Shown: positions 8,536-16,883 of the stretch, one piece after another
Layout: each line of letters begins with the position of its first letter
Position numbering within the stretch: position 1 is the first letter of the stretch
Assembly: GCA_036939975.1 (NCBI GenBank)
Contig: JALLPB010000369.1
Location: forward strand, 1-16,925
Origin: Cyclostephanos tholiformis
Lineage: Eukaryota; Bacillariophyta; Thalassiosirophyceae; Thalassiosirales; Thalassiosiraceae
DNA length: 16,925 nt
Direction: 5' to 3'
The notes under the pieces: model-generated
Seen by the model: the letters and a program-made list of their open reading frames with translations, nothing else
Told to the model about the DNA's origin: nothing
Databases searched by the model: none
Program-made: the position numbers and the translations under genes

Positions 8536-8970
8536 TGTATTTCCGTTTCGATGTTAATACTCGTTTTTCTTTCTCTTCCGTGCGACCGCGAGAGAGATAG
8601 AGAGAATGAGGGAGGGAGAGAATTCGTCCCAAAACAGTTCGAGTGTCGAAAGGAGCAGAGTTTCCTTGTTTTGATGCTGTGTTGCATGCACCGTCGTCGG
8701 AGAGGGGGGGGGGGTGTCACACACAAAAAAAAACTGATATCCGCCAGATTATTTTTCGTGATGCCTCTCCGGTGTCAGAACGAAGTTGAGTGCGTTGGAA
8801 TTCAATACACTCCCTCGTGTGATATCACTCTCCACACTTGGACGAGAGATTCCCACAAAGTATATTGTTAGACCGACGACCGTCCATTCCCTGCATTCTT
8901 TTCCCCCTTCCCTTACTTCCGATATCTCTCTTCCTCTCTCTTCCCCCCCCCTCCCCCCCTAAAAAACACA
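8536..8970. promoter_or_regulatory. Putative bidirectional promoter (unknown gene / lipase)
   Basis: 435 bp between divergent start codons. It contains a GA-rich stretch (about 8588-8620), a G11 run (8704-8714), the perfect palindrome GTGATATCAC (8819-8828) and a strongly pyrimidine-rich run with C8 and C7 tracts (about 8900-8960) ending just before the lipase ATG. Composition is less CGA-rich than the flanking exons, which supports non-coding status. Confidence 0.4.
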
Positions 8971-11079
8971 ATGCCGAGGTTGCACCGACGCCGCCGTTCG
9001 GGCATGGAGGGGGAGGAGGTGGTGGCCGACGAAGGGAGGACGAGAAGAGCGGCGGTCACGCCACCGTCGTCGTTGTCCGTACTCCTCGGCGTCCTCGTCG
9101 TCGTCGTCCTCCTCCTCCTCTCCAACGAGGTCGATGCCGAAACCACCGGATCGCGCCGTGGTGCGCGTCGTCGTGCGACGACGACGAGGACCGGCGATAT
9201 CGCGCGGATGGACGTCGATGTCGACGTCGTGGACGCATACGACATCCTCGCCCGCTCCGTACGACGCCGACTGAACGATAAATCGACCGATGCCGGGGGG
9301 GTACGATACGACTCATCGGCGGTGTCCAGGGCATTGCGCTCGCTATCGTCGACTCAATCGGCATTGAAGAGGATCGACGGTGCGGCGCACGAATTGTACC
9401 AGCGCACTCACAGGTCGTCCACGATCCTCGACGACGACGACGACGACGACGAGAACTGGGGGGATGGGGATGACGAATCGGACGACGAGGCCTCCCACGG
9501 CGGCGCGGTCGGTGTCGCTGGCGAGAGGAGCAAGGGCGGCGGCGGCGGCGGCGGCGGCGCGGTGGGAGGGCTGAAGGTGGCGGGTCGGATGTCGCGCAAT
9601 GCCGCGCGGGTCGGGTGCGTGGCGGACGCCCTCTTCGCGGCGGAGCTGTGCGAGCTCGTCGCGGTGACGACGACGACGACTACGACGAATACGAACGACG
9701 AGGGGGACGACGATGGAACTCTGGCGTCTTGGACGGGACGGGAGGTGGTCTTCAATGCCACGATACATACCCATACCTCCTCCCGCGATGACGATACGTC
9801 CAATCCACGTCGTCGCGTCGGTCGTCGTCGGGTCCGCGACGACGACGACGACGAAAACGACGACATCGATGACCGACTGGCGATGTCGGTGCTGGTGATA
9901 TACGAACGCGATTACGACGGCGGCGCGGGTGCCGGTCACGGCGGCGTGGACGACCTGCTGTCAATCTCGAGGAGGGGGGGGGGGATGACGTCATTGCGTT
10001 CCTCGGGGGAGGGGGGAGTCGACGACGTAATCGACGACGATTCGACGACGGCGATGGCGAATTCCGACAATGTATCCGCGAAATCGTCGTCGTCGTCGCC
10101 GTCACCGCCGCGGGGGAGATACCTCGTCGTGTTGTCCGACCGTTGCGGCACTGGCGGCAGTGGCGATTTATCGTCGATCATATCGATTTTGGATGCACCC
10201 CCGGAGCGGCTGAGGAGGCTGCCGCCTTCGACGAAAATGGTCGCCGAGGATTGTAAAGATGGCGTCGACGTATGCGAACCCTTGTATCGAATGGCGGGGA
10301 AGGTGCTCGAGGCCATAGGGCCCGTCGTCCATGCGACGTCGACGACGACTAACGCGACAACTCTCGAGGGGAGAAAATCCGATGGCAACGAGGACGATTG
10401 CCGCGATCATCGATCGAGGAGGGAACCGGCGATTCATTTCGTCGGCCATTCGTTGGCGGGGGGGGTGGCTGCGATATCCGCTTGCATCATGGATGGTACC
10501 ATACCGCATCCGCGGGGTAAAAACGAACGAAATCGCGCCGCCGCCGCCGCATCATCATCGTTGACCGGCTCCGGCCGTGCCCGCGCCTCCGCCCTGTGCC
10601 TGGGTCCGCCGCCCTGCATCTCGTCGAATATACGCGCGCCCTTCATAACGAGCGTAATTCACGGAGACGACGTAGTCTGCCGCACGACGCAAGCTTCTGT
10701 CGACAATTTATGCGATCGTACAGCCCGATTGATCAAGGGGGGCCTCCTCGGTCGAAGCGTCGGATGGATGTCCGGGGCCGTCTCTCTCACTGTGTCTGGG
10801 ATCAGGGGGAACAATGGCGGTAAGAAGGGAGAGAAGTTGATCGTGCCGGGACAGGTATTCCTCGTCCGACCTCGCAGGATGGGAGGGGGCTCGAGCAGCA
10901 TACACGAGGTGGGCGGACGCGGTGGCGAGTCACTTCGCGCCGCTCTCCTGTGGCAATTGAACGATGTCCTGTTGAGTAAGAGTTTATGGTCTCATCACCA
11001 ACTTGATGCGTATATTCGCAGTTTGGATAGGGTCCGTTTGAAGGGTTTCGTGGATGATCAATCGATTGAGAACGATTAA
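8971..11079 (+). CDS. Class-3 / sn1-DAG-lipase-like alpha/beta hydrolase with acidic inserts
   Basis: Single-exon frame of 702 residues. An Arg-rich N-terminus precedes a hydrophobic segment (about 35-50, VLLGVLVVVVLLLL), giving a signal anchor or signal peptide. The nucleophile elbow is GHSLAGG with Ser494 (codon at 10450). Asp567 in HGDDVVCR and His675/676 in WSHHQLDAY complete a plausible Ser-Asp-His triad. The order and spacing, with a PPPC segment before the Asp and a VPGQVF strand before the His, resemble Lipase_3 (PF01764) proteins of the diacylglycerol-lipase type, which release fatty acid from DAG at a membrane. Low-complexity inserts interrupt the first 350 residues: Asp7 at about 154-160, Gly8 at 189-196, Thr7 near 232 and an Asp run near 288. 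They are encoded by GAC/GGC/ACG repeats. Met12 (9004) is an alternative start. No introns are needed. True substrate unknown. Confidence 0.82.
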   Translation: MPRLHRRRRSGMEGEEVVADEGRTRRAAVTPPSSLSVLLGVLVVVVLLLLSNEVDAETTGSRRGARRRATTTRTGDIARMDVDVDVVDAYDILARSVRRRLNDKSTDAGGVRYDSSAVSRALRSLSSTQSALKRIDGAAHELYQRTHRSSTILDDDDDDDENWGDGDDESDDEASHGGAVGVAGERSKGGGGGGGGAVGGLKVAGRMSRNAARVGCVADALFAAELCELVAVTTTTTTTNTNDEGDDDGTLASWTGREVVFNATIHTHTSSRDDDTSNPRRRVGRRRVRDDDDDENDDIDDRLAMSVLVIYERDYDGGAGAGHGGVDDLLSISRRGGGMTSLRSSGEGGVDDVIDDDSTTAMANSDNVSAKSSSSSPSPPRGRYLVVLSDRCGTGGSGDLSSIISILDAPPERLRRLPPSTKMVAEDCKDGVDVCEPLYRMAGKVLEAIGPVVHATSTTTNATTLEGRKSDGNEDDCRDHRSRREPAIHFVGHSLAGGVAAISACIMDGTIPHPRGKNERNRAAAAASSSLTGSGRARASALCLGPPPCISSNIRAPFITSVIHGDDVVCRTTQASVDNLCDRTARLIKGGLLGRSVGWMSGAVSLTVSGIRGNNGGKKGEKLIVPGQVFLVRPRRMGGGSSSIHEVGGRGGESLRAALLWQLNDVLLSKSLWSHHQLDAYIRSLDRVRLKGFVDDQSIEND
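9429..9452 (+). repeat. (CGA)8 trinucleotide repeat coding poly-Asp
   Basis: Eight uninterrupted CGA units, read in the GAC frame as seven Asp residues of the lipase-like protein. Similar shorter runs occur at about 9666-9680 (Thr frame) and 9832-9850 (Asp frame). Confidence 0.9.
9535..9558 (+). repeat. (GGC)8 trinucleotide repeat coding poly-Gly
   Basis: Eight GGC units in the lipase-like gene, in frame as glycine. They are part of the low-complexity linker between the N-terminal hydrophobic segment and the hydrolase core. Confidence 0.9.
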
Positions 11080-11872
11080 TGCTTAGTATGGCTCGATACT
11101 CTAATATCTTTAGATCATGTTTTCAGGTACCGGAGGATTCCACATTATGCATCTGTTGAACATCTGTTTTGCATAGTAGGTGCTGTAGGTGTATTGTCCT
11201 CTTTGCCCCACGGGCGACGTTAACATCATGAGACGTCTCGGCTTTGAACGCGTCGGAAATGAGAAGGAGCACGTGGGAGGCCGATGGGACGACCGGCGAC
11301 GGTGGAACCATTCTTCCTTCGACCTCTAAACGCCCGAACGACGTCAGTGGAACCTCGGCTACTGCGGCACTAAGGCTTCCTCGTCGTCTAGGAGGGGGGA
11401 AGAGGGCGTACGACGAAACTCATGGGCAAGAAGCATGATATAAAACGAGAGCATTGGCGAGCGGTGCGGCGCCGCTTGATGCTGACACAGAGAACGATAT
11501 TGTATTCGGAGGCATAAAAAATATCCGCTGATCTACCCAATAATACGCAATAAATAATATTATCTCCGCGGACAAAGGACAGGCGGGCGGGCAACAACGT
11601 TGCCGACCAAACCAAAGCCGCGAGTCGATGTTTCAAGCGAGCCCCACGTGCAAAAGAATCATAAGAAGATGATGAGAAACGATTAACCCCCCCCTCGAAC
11701 TAAATCCTCAATTCCTTCTGTCAATTCATAGTTCTAGCATTATAATTTGTGTTCACGCGCCCATCTACGCGAGGATCACCTTATTGCTCGTCGATATCCT
11801 GCATCAAACTTTCCTTCTTTAGACGTCCTCCCGAATCTCTATTTTTTTGCCACACACCACAAAAAGCAAACC
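11080..11872. other. Intergenic region upstream of exportin-7
   Basis: 793 bp between the lipase stop and the exportin-7 start, both on the + strand. It should hold the lipase 3' UTR and the exportin-7 promoter and 5' UTR. There is a C8 run near 11687-11694 and a TATAAT-like stretch at 11741-11746, about 130 bp before the ATG. An ACGTCA half-CRE is at 11341. The island at 11229-11438 has a more coding-like composition and is listed separately. Confidence 0.5.
11229..11438 (+). other. Coding-like island, possible gene remnant or short ORF
   Basis: Composition rises to the CGA/GAC-rich style of neighbouring exons between AT-rich flanks. Two short frames are present: one opens at an ATG near 11234 and closes after about 33 codons, and the other is open to 11438 and would give a Thr/Gly/Arg-rich peptide with no recognised domain. 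Neither has a convincing start and stop context. It could be an unspliced small exon, a pseudogene fragment or chance. No function is proposed. Confidence 0.2.
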
Positions 11873-14800
11873 ATGGACGACGCCCAACTAGCCCAGGTCG
11901 AATCCCTTTGCGAGACGCTTTATACAGGCCAATCCTCCGCGGTGGGGGTCGAGAAGATCACGCGCGAGGAGGCACAATCGCGTCTACTTAGCCTCCAATC
12001 GTCGGCATCCTTCATCCCCCAGTGTCAGTACATCCTGGACCGGTCCACGTCGCAATACGCCCTGTTGGTCGCGTCGAACAGCCTGACGGAACTGATCACC
12101 ACCCACTGGACCAGCTTCACGATCGCGCAGCGCATAGACATACGGAATTACGTCCTCGGCTACCTCGCGAATAACGGTCCGACGCTACAGGACTTCGTCA
12201 CGTTGAGCCTCATCCAGCTAGTGTGTCGTATAACGAAATTGGGTTGGTTCGACGATGCCACCCACCGCGAGCTGACCGAGGACGTGACGAAGTTCCTACA
12301 GGCGACGGTCGATCACTGCGTGCTCGGGCTCAAGATACTGAACCAGCTCGTCGACGAGCTCAACGTGCCTACGTCGGGGGGGACGCTAACGCAGCATCGC
12401 AAGACGTCCGTGAGCTTTCGCGACCTATGCCTCTTTAAGGTGTTTCAGCTCGGACTCACGACGCTGAGGCAGCTGCAGACGCGCGCGATAAGCGCCGCCG
12501 ATCCTAGGCAGGAGGCGATACTGGGGGAGCAGGCCCTCAGCCTAACGGTGCGGTGTCTCAACTTCGACTTCATCGGCACGAATCCCGACGAGAGCACCGA
12601 GGACGTGGGGACCATCCAGGCCCCGACGAACTGGCGTCCAGTCCTACAGGATCCGGCCACGATTGAGCTCCTGCTGCATTTTTATGCCAATACCGACCCC
12701 CCGAGGTCGAGCAAGGCCATGGAGGCGGTGATACTCATATGCTCCGTTAGGCGGTCACTCTTCTCCTCTGATAAGGAACGAGAGGCGTTCCTTGGAAGGG
12801 TGATGACGGGCATACGCGAGCTGCTGAAAAATCAAACAGGATTGCAGCACCAGGATAATTACCACCAGTTCTGCAGGTTACTGGGTAGGATCAAGGCGAA
12901 TTACCAGTTGAACGAGCTAGTCAAGACGGAGGGGTATCTGGAATGGCTGGAGCTGGCCGCGAGCTTCACAAAGCAATCTGTCCAGAACTGGCAGTACAGC
13001 ACGAATTCTATCCATTATTTGCTGGCGCTGTGGGGGAGGCTGGTGGCCGCCGTGCCCTACGTCAGGCCGGATACGGGGGCGAAAGGCCACGTCCAGGCAC
13101 TGGAGAATCACGTCCTGAACGTGGTGGACTGTTACGTCGACAGCATGTTGGGGTCCGCGGAGACAGTGCTACGGAGCGAGGGCGCGCTCGAGGATCCGCT
13201 CGAAGACGAGGGATCCCTCATGGAGCAGTTGGACCGTCTACCCGCAATATGTCGTTTCCAGTACAGCTCTGTGGCGAGCATCCTAGTTGAGAAGTTCGAT
13301 CCGCTCCTGCACAAGTACCGCGAGCTGATTCAACATCTCTTGTCGTCGAGTACTGATAGCGCCCCCCCCAACGTCGCGCGGCAGGTGGCAATATTGGAGG
13401 GACAGCTAACGTGGCTCACGTACATCATCGGATCGATCTTGGGGGGGCACAGTTGGTCCTCGTCGCAGGTAGGGAACGGGGAAGAGACCTTGGACGCCAG
13501 CTTAAGCAAGCGCGTATTGCAGCTGGCGCAGTGCATCGATTACCGGCTGACGAATTCCAACGGTGTGGGCAAGGCCGACTCGAAGCTCGAGGTTTCCATG
13601 CTTTACTACTTCCAGAATTTTAGACGCGTGTACATGTTTATGTGGGAGCAGACGGGCGCCAGTGGCACCGGCATCTCCACCATGGAAAGCATGAAGCTTG
13701 AATCAGTGCCATCCACGAAACAAAAAGTATACCTGAATATGTTCGAGAATATGGGAATGGGGGATCACACAACAGTTGCCAACCTTATCGTGACGAAGAT
13801 GGGGAAGAATCTCAAATTCTGGCCGAACGATCATGACATAGTAGCAAAGACGCTGGAACTCCTCACGGATATGGCGAGTGGATACAGCAGTTCGAAGCTG
13901 CTATTAACGCTTAGTACGGTGAAATACCTTGCGAGTCATCACACACACGAAGAGTTTCCATTTCTATACATACCTTCCAATGCGAGGCACAGAACAACTT
14001 TCCATGCGATACTCGTGAGGCTGCTTCTGTCCCCCGGAGGAGAAGAGAATCTTGATTTGACGTTCGACCAGTTTATGGAGCCCATCGTCAAAACGATGGC
14101 GCAGCTCGGGGCGCTTGATTCCTCCCAGCTAAGGAGCGAGGCGGCGCGAATGCCGTTGATCGGGGTGTTTCGGGACCTGAGAGGCGTCGCGATGAGTCTG
14201 CACAATCGCCGCACATACGGGATGCTGTTCGACATCATCGAACCCCGACACATACCATTATTATCAAATGTGGCCGACCTTTGGTACGATCAGCCGGATG
14301 TCATGATTAGTGTTCTTCGATTCGTTCACGAATTTTGTCACAACAAGGCCAATCGTGTGAACTTCGACCAAAGCAGTCCAAATGGCATCCTGCTATTTCG
14401 TGCGACTAGTGATGTAATTTGCACCTTCGGCCGGAGAATTATGGCGAATACTACCCCGACCAGCGGCGATATTTACAAAACAAGATATAAGTGCATGTCG
14501 ATTGCACTTGGAGTTCTGAATTCTGCCTTGGGTGGCAATTACGTTTGTTTTGGCGTGTTCGCATTATACAACGACCCAGCGTTGGAAAATGCATTGGACA
14601 TCTCCTTGAAAATGGCTCTTAGCATCCCATTGGACCATGTTGTTGCTTATCCCAAGTTGAGCAAAAATGTTTTTGGCTTTGTCGAAATCTTTTTCCGAAA
14701 TCACATAAAAATAGCATTGGCACTGGATACGAGTGTATTTATGCAATTGATGAATGCCGTGCACGAGGGGCTCCAATCGAGTGATGCCCAGATCAGCTCC

Positions 14801-15326
14801 ATGTGTGCAAATAGCATCGATCACCTAGCCACTCTTTACTATGAAAATTCCGGGAAAGATAAACCCGAAATGCGCAATCTCAACAAGGTGAGTCGATATT
14901 TGGAGTGTTATTTGGATTGTGTAGATGCCCCCCCCACCCAGCCTCCCCTTCCTTCACACAATGCATTCCCCCACACCCCCCCGTCCTCTATTCACGCCCG
15001 TATAACAGCATTTGGCAGCGCAGCCGAATCTATTTTCAAGCCTTACCGCCACGCTTTTCAACTTACTCCTGTTCGGCCCACCCCAAAATCACTGGGCGGT
15101 CATGCGGCCGATGCTAAGTCTCATGTTGGCAAGCGAGTCCAGTTTCGCCGCCTACAAGGACCACCTCATGAGCACGCAGGATGCGACCAATCAGGCGAAG
15201 TTGAACGATGTCTTCAATAAGCTGTTGGCGGACGTCAGTAGAAGCTTGGAGAGTGCCAATCGCGACAAATTCACCCAAAAGCTGAATGCCTTTAGGACGA
15301 ATACCCGCGCCTTCCTAACATTGTAA
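11873..15326 (+). CDS. XPO7: Exportin-7 (RanBP16-like karyopherin-beta, 2 exons)
   Basis: Exon 1 is 11873-14887 (1005 codons), intron 14888-15008 (GTGAGT...ACAG, 121 bp), exon 2 15009-15326, giving 1110 residues against about 1090 in animals. The start is ATG in CCATGG at 11873; the frame is open upstream but contains no ATG. Recognition is by colinear blocks through the whole length: QRIDIRNYVLGYLA, RITKLGWFD, LNFDFIGT..ES, VRRSLF, FCRLLGRIKANYQL, VHYLL-type LWGRL, LEDPLEDEG, LTWLTYIIG, SSPNGILLFRATS and, in exon 2, NRDKFTQKLNAFR. The family binds RanGTP and carries protein cargo across the nuclear pore. The acceptor at 15008 preserves phase 0; another AG at 15022-15023 is also in frame and would delete five residues. 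Codon composition changes near 13690: GC-rich before, AT-leaning after. Confidence 0.96.
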
Positions 15327-15644
15327 GAGCGACGATTTTTAAGGCGAGCCACCCTTTATTTTTTGCTGCGGAATTTTTAGCACCGTGGATGGTAGGATTC
15401 TCTATCGCCTGATGAATAACACATTTTACGACGACTTTATGGTGTCTTGATCCGGTTTACCATCCCCACTCTCAAATGCAAATAATGTGCTAAATAAATT
15501 ATAGCGTCGGCAAGAATGATATATTATTACCCCCGTAAACCACGATGAATATATTATCCACTCCCAGGTTGCCAGGAAATACCGTGCACGCACGTACTAT
15601 CCCATCCAGCGATATCCCGACAATCGCGACATCGCCCGGCATCG
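15327..15644. other. Convergent intergenic region
   Basis: 318 bp between the stops of exportin-7 and the minus-strand SAP30BP-like gene. It is AT-rich with TTTATTTTTT-like and AATAAATTAT-like stretches (about 15355-15364 and 15491-15502) that could serve 3' end formation. No ORF or RNA gene is seen. Confidence 0.5.
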
Positions 15645-16820
15645 TCACAATTCGCATCCGCCGCCGCGCGCGATCCTCGCCCTCTCCTCGGCGGCCAATA
15701 ACCTATCGACGTACTCGAACCCCCCGAAGACGTTGCTCGCGTGCGACTCCAATGACCTGATGCGGAAGTGATCGATGATCGTGCGCAGGAGGCGTGGATT
15801 GCCGAATTCGCGTTGCGATTTCAGGTGCGACGAGAAGGAGGGGGTGGGGGGGGGGGAAAGAGGGGGAGGAGTAGGAGCCGCCTCCGACGCCGCCCCCCCC
15901 CCCGCGTCCACGACCGCGCGTCGTCCGCCCCCATCGGACGCGATCACTTTCTCCATGCCCCCCCCCCGCCCCCGTTGGTATAGGTCGCGCAGTCGATCCA
16001 ATTTCTCTCCCAATCGTCGTAAGCGTCGACGATCGCGGTCGTCTTCTTCGTCTTCGTCGTGTCCCCCCCCATCACCATCGCCGCCCTCCTCCCAAGCCGT
16101 GGTCGTCGTCGACGATGATCCTCCCCCCCCCCCCCCCCCCCCCCCCCCCCCACCCCCACCCCCACCCCCACCCCCCCCCGCCGCCGCCGCCACCGCCGCA
16201 CGTCGCCTCCTCGATAACCACGCTCGCAACATCGCCGTTCGATCGCGGGGGAACGTCCCCAATGACACGAACGGTCCGACGACGACGACGTCGTCGTCGT
16301 ATTCGTTCATGCCATCATCGATGTCGGGAGGCGGCAGAAGCGACGACGACGACGGAGAGGATTCGAGGGACGACTCGTCGACTTTTCGATTGATGCGATT
16401 CGATGGCGCATCGTCCCATCGTCGTTTCCGCTCCCACCTGCCACCCCGTACTACCGCCGCGCCCGTGGTACCGACGTCCCTCGACTCGTCCCTCCCATTG
16501 CCTTCATCGCCTTCATCGTCGTCGTCGTCGATCGCGTCATTGGTCCCCTCCATCGGGGGAGGTCGAGGCGTCGATGCGACGATTTCCTCGTCGTTCGGGC
16601 GGTACCCGCCCGGGCGGTTCGTCCGGCCCTCCCCCTCGTCGTCGTGGTCGTCGTCGTCGTCGTCGTCGGGTGGGAGTAGGCCGAGGAGGACGGAAATGCC
16701 GGATGATGACGTCGTGATCGGGGGTGAACGACTACGAACAACATCGTCGACGACGGACGGGGGAGGGTGGATGTCCGAATCGGACGAGTCGTCGGTGCCG
16801 TATCCGGCGAGCGCATCCAT
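15645..16820 (-). CDS. SAP30BP: SAP30BP/HCNGP-like nuclear protein with poly-Gly tract
   Basis: Minus-strand single-exon frame of 391 residues. I start at the ATG at 16820 (ATATCATGG); the frame extends upstream only through a non-ATG codon. The N-terminus MDALAGYGTDDSSDSD is the Tyr-Gly-(Ser/Thr)-Asp acidic motif typical of SAP30-binding proteins. The C-terminal part (about 329-380) matches the HCNGP domain (PF07818): HLKSQREFGNPRLL, then a helix, then SLESHASNVFGGFEY and a Leu-rich helix. A weaker upstream helix (LGEKLDRLRDLYQRG) would be the first half of the domain. Animal SAP30BP is a nuclear factor reported in transcriptional repression and in splicing of short introns. Between the conserved ends lie Asp runs, Ser/Pro-rich disorder and about 20 Gly (215-234) from the 29-base homopolymer. 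Reading-frame integrity across that tract depends on correct assembly. Confidence 0.8.
   Translation of the reverse strand: MDALAGYGTDDSSDSDIHPPPSVVDDVVRSRSPPITTSSSGISVLLGLLPPDDDDDDDHDDEGEGRTNRPGGYRPNDEEIVASTPRPPPMEGTNDAIDDDDDEGDEGNGRDESRDVGTTGAAVVRGGRWERKRRWDDAPSNRINRKVDESSLESSPSSSSLLPPPDIDDGMNEYDDDVVVVGPFVSLGTFPRDRTAMLRAWLSRRRRAAVAAAAGGGGGGGGGGGGGGGGGGGGSSSTTTTAWEEGGDGDGGGHDEDEEDDRDRRRLRRLGEKLDRLRDLYQRGRGGGMEKVIASDGGGRRAVVDAGGGAASEAAPTPPPLSPPPTPSFSSHLKSQREFGNPRLLRTIIDHFRIRSLESHASNVFGGFEYVDRLLAAEERARIARGGGCEL
16123..16151 (+). repeat. C29 homopolymer (G29 on the coding strand)
   Basis: Twenty-nine consecutive C, followed by CCCCCA-type units up to 16170 and a further C9. It lies inside the SAP30BP-like coding frame and encodes most of a glycine tract. 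It is expected to be highly length-variable and hard to sequence, and it can form G-quadruplex on the minus strand. Confidence 0.95.
16279..16300. repeat. 22-bp perfect palindrome of ACG/CGT units
   Basis: An (ACG)-type run meets its inverse (CGT) at a central ACGT, giving a perfect 22-bp palindrome inside the SAP30BP-like gene. It encodes an Asp-Asp-Asp/Val-Val-Val stretch on the minus strand. Probably a by-product of back-to-back trinucleotide expansion. Confidence 0.8.
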
Positions 16821-16840
16821 GATATTATGACATCTCCGGG

Positions 16841-16883
16841 GTTTAGCCAAAACGTAGGAGCTCCTACAGCAGTTTAGCCAAAA
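16841..16883 (-). promoter_or_regulatory. Repeat-palindrome-repeat upstream of SAP30BP-like gene
   Basis: A 12-bp direct repeat GTTTAGCCAAAA (16841-16852 and 16872-16883) brackets the perfect 14-bp palindrome GTAGGAGCTCCTAC (16854-16867). The whole unit lies 21-63 bp ahead of the start codon on the minus strand, in the promoter or 5' UTR. An AT-rich TATA-like run (about 16909-16925) is further upstream at the window edge. The arrangement is that of a compound protein-binding site, but no factor is known. Confidence 0.45.

Noticed and set aside
8162..8632. Alternative minus-strand frame overlapping exon 1 of the unknown gene
   Set aside because: Arg/Pro-rich, no conserved block, and conflicts with the frame that splices to a coding-looking second exon.
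8530..8871. + strand 113-codon frame in the divergent promoter region
   Set aside because: No ATG start, contains the G11 run, no recognisable protein, and lies between two divergent starts.
9343..9939. Minus-strand frames of up to about 200 codons opposite the lipase-like gene
   Set aside because: Arg/Val low complexity created by the complement of GAC/CGA repeats. The + strand frame has the catalytic triad and full-length continuity.
3700..11079. A lipid-metabolism gene cluster (ECI1, DUF1295, lipase)
   Set aside because: The genes have different orientations and predicted compartments, and are separated by an unrelated gene. Eukaryotic gene order rarely implies a pathway.
11747..11872. 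N-terminal extension of exportin-7
   Set aside because: The open frame upstream has no ATG. The ATG at 11873 has good context and aligns with the family N-terminus.
14888..15220. Unspliced read-through of exportin-7 beyond 14887
   Set aside because: The read-through is Pro-rich and unlike the family. GTGAGT at 14888 and AG at 15008 restore the conserved exportin-7 C-terminus in another frame.
15775..16830. Long + strand open frame (351 codons) antisense to the SAP30BP-like gene
   Set aside because: It is Ser/Arg/Pro low complexity with no domain and does not open with a standard ATG context. The minus strand carries both conserved SAP30BP ends. CGA/TCG repeats keep all frames open by composition.
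16821..16850. Ten-residue upstream extension of the SAP30BP-like protein
   Set aside because: It would start at a non-ATG codon. The ATG at 16820 begins the conserved Tyr-Gly-Thr-Asp N-terminus.
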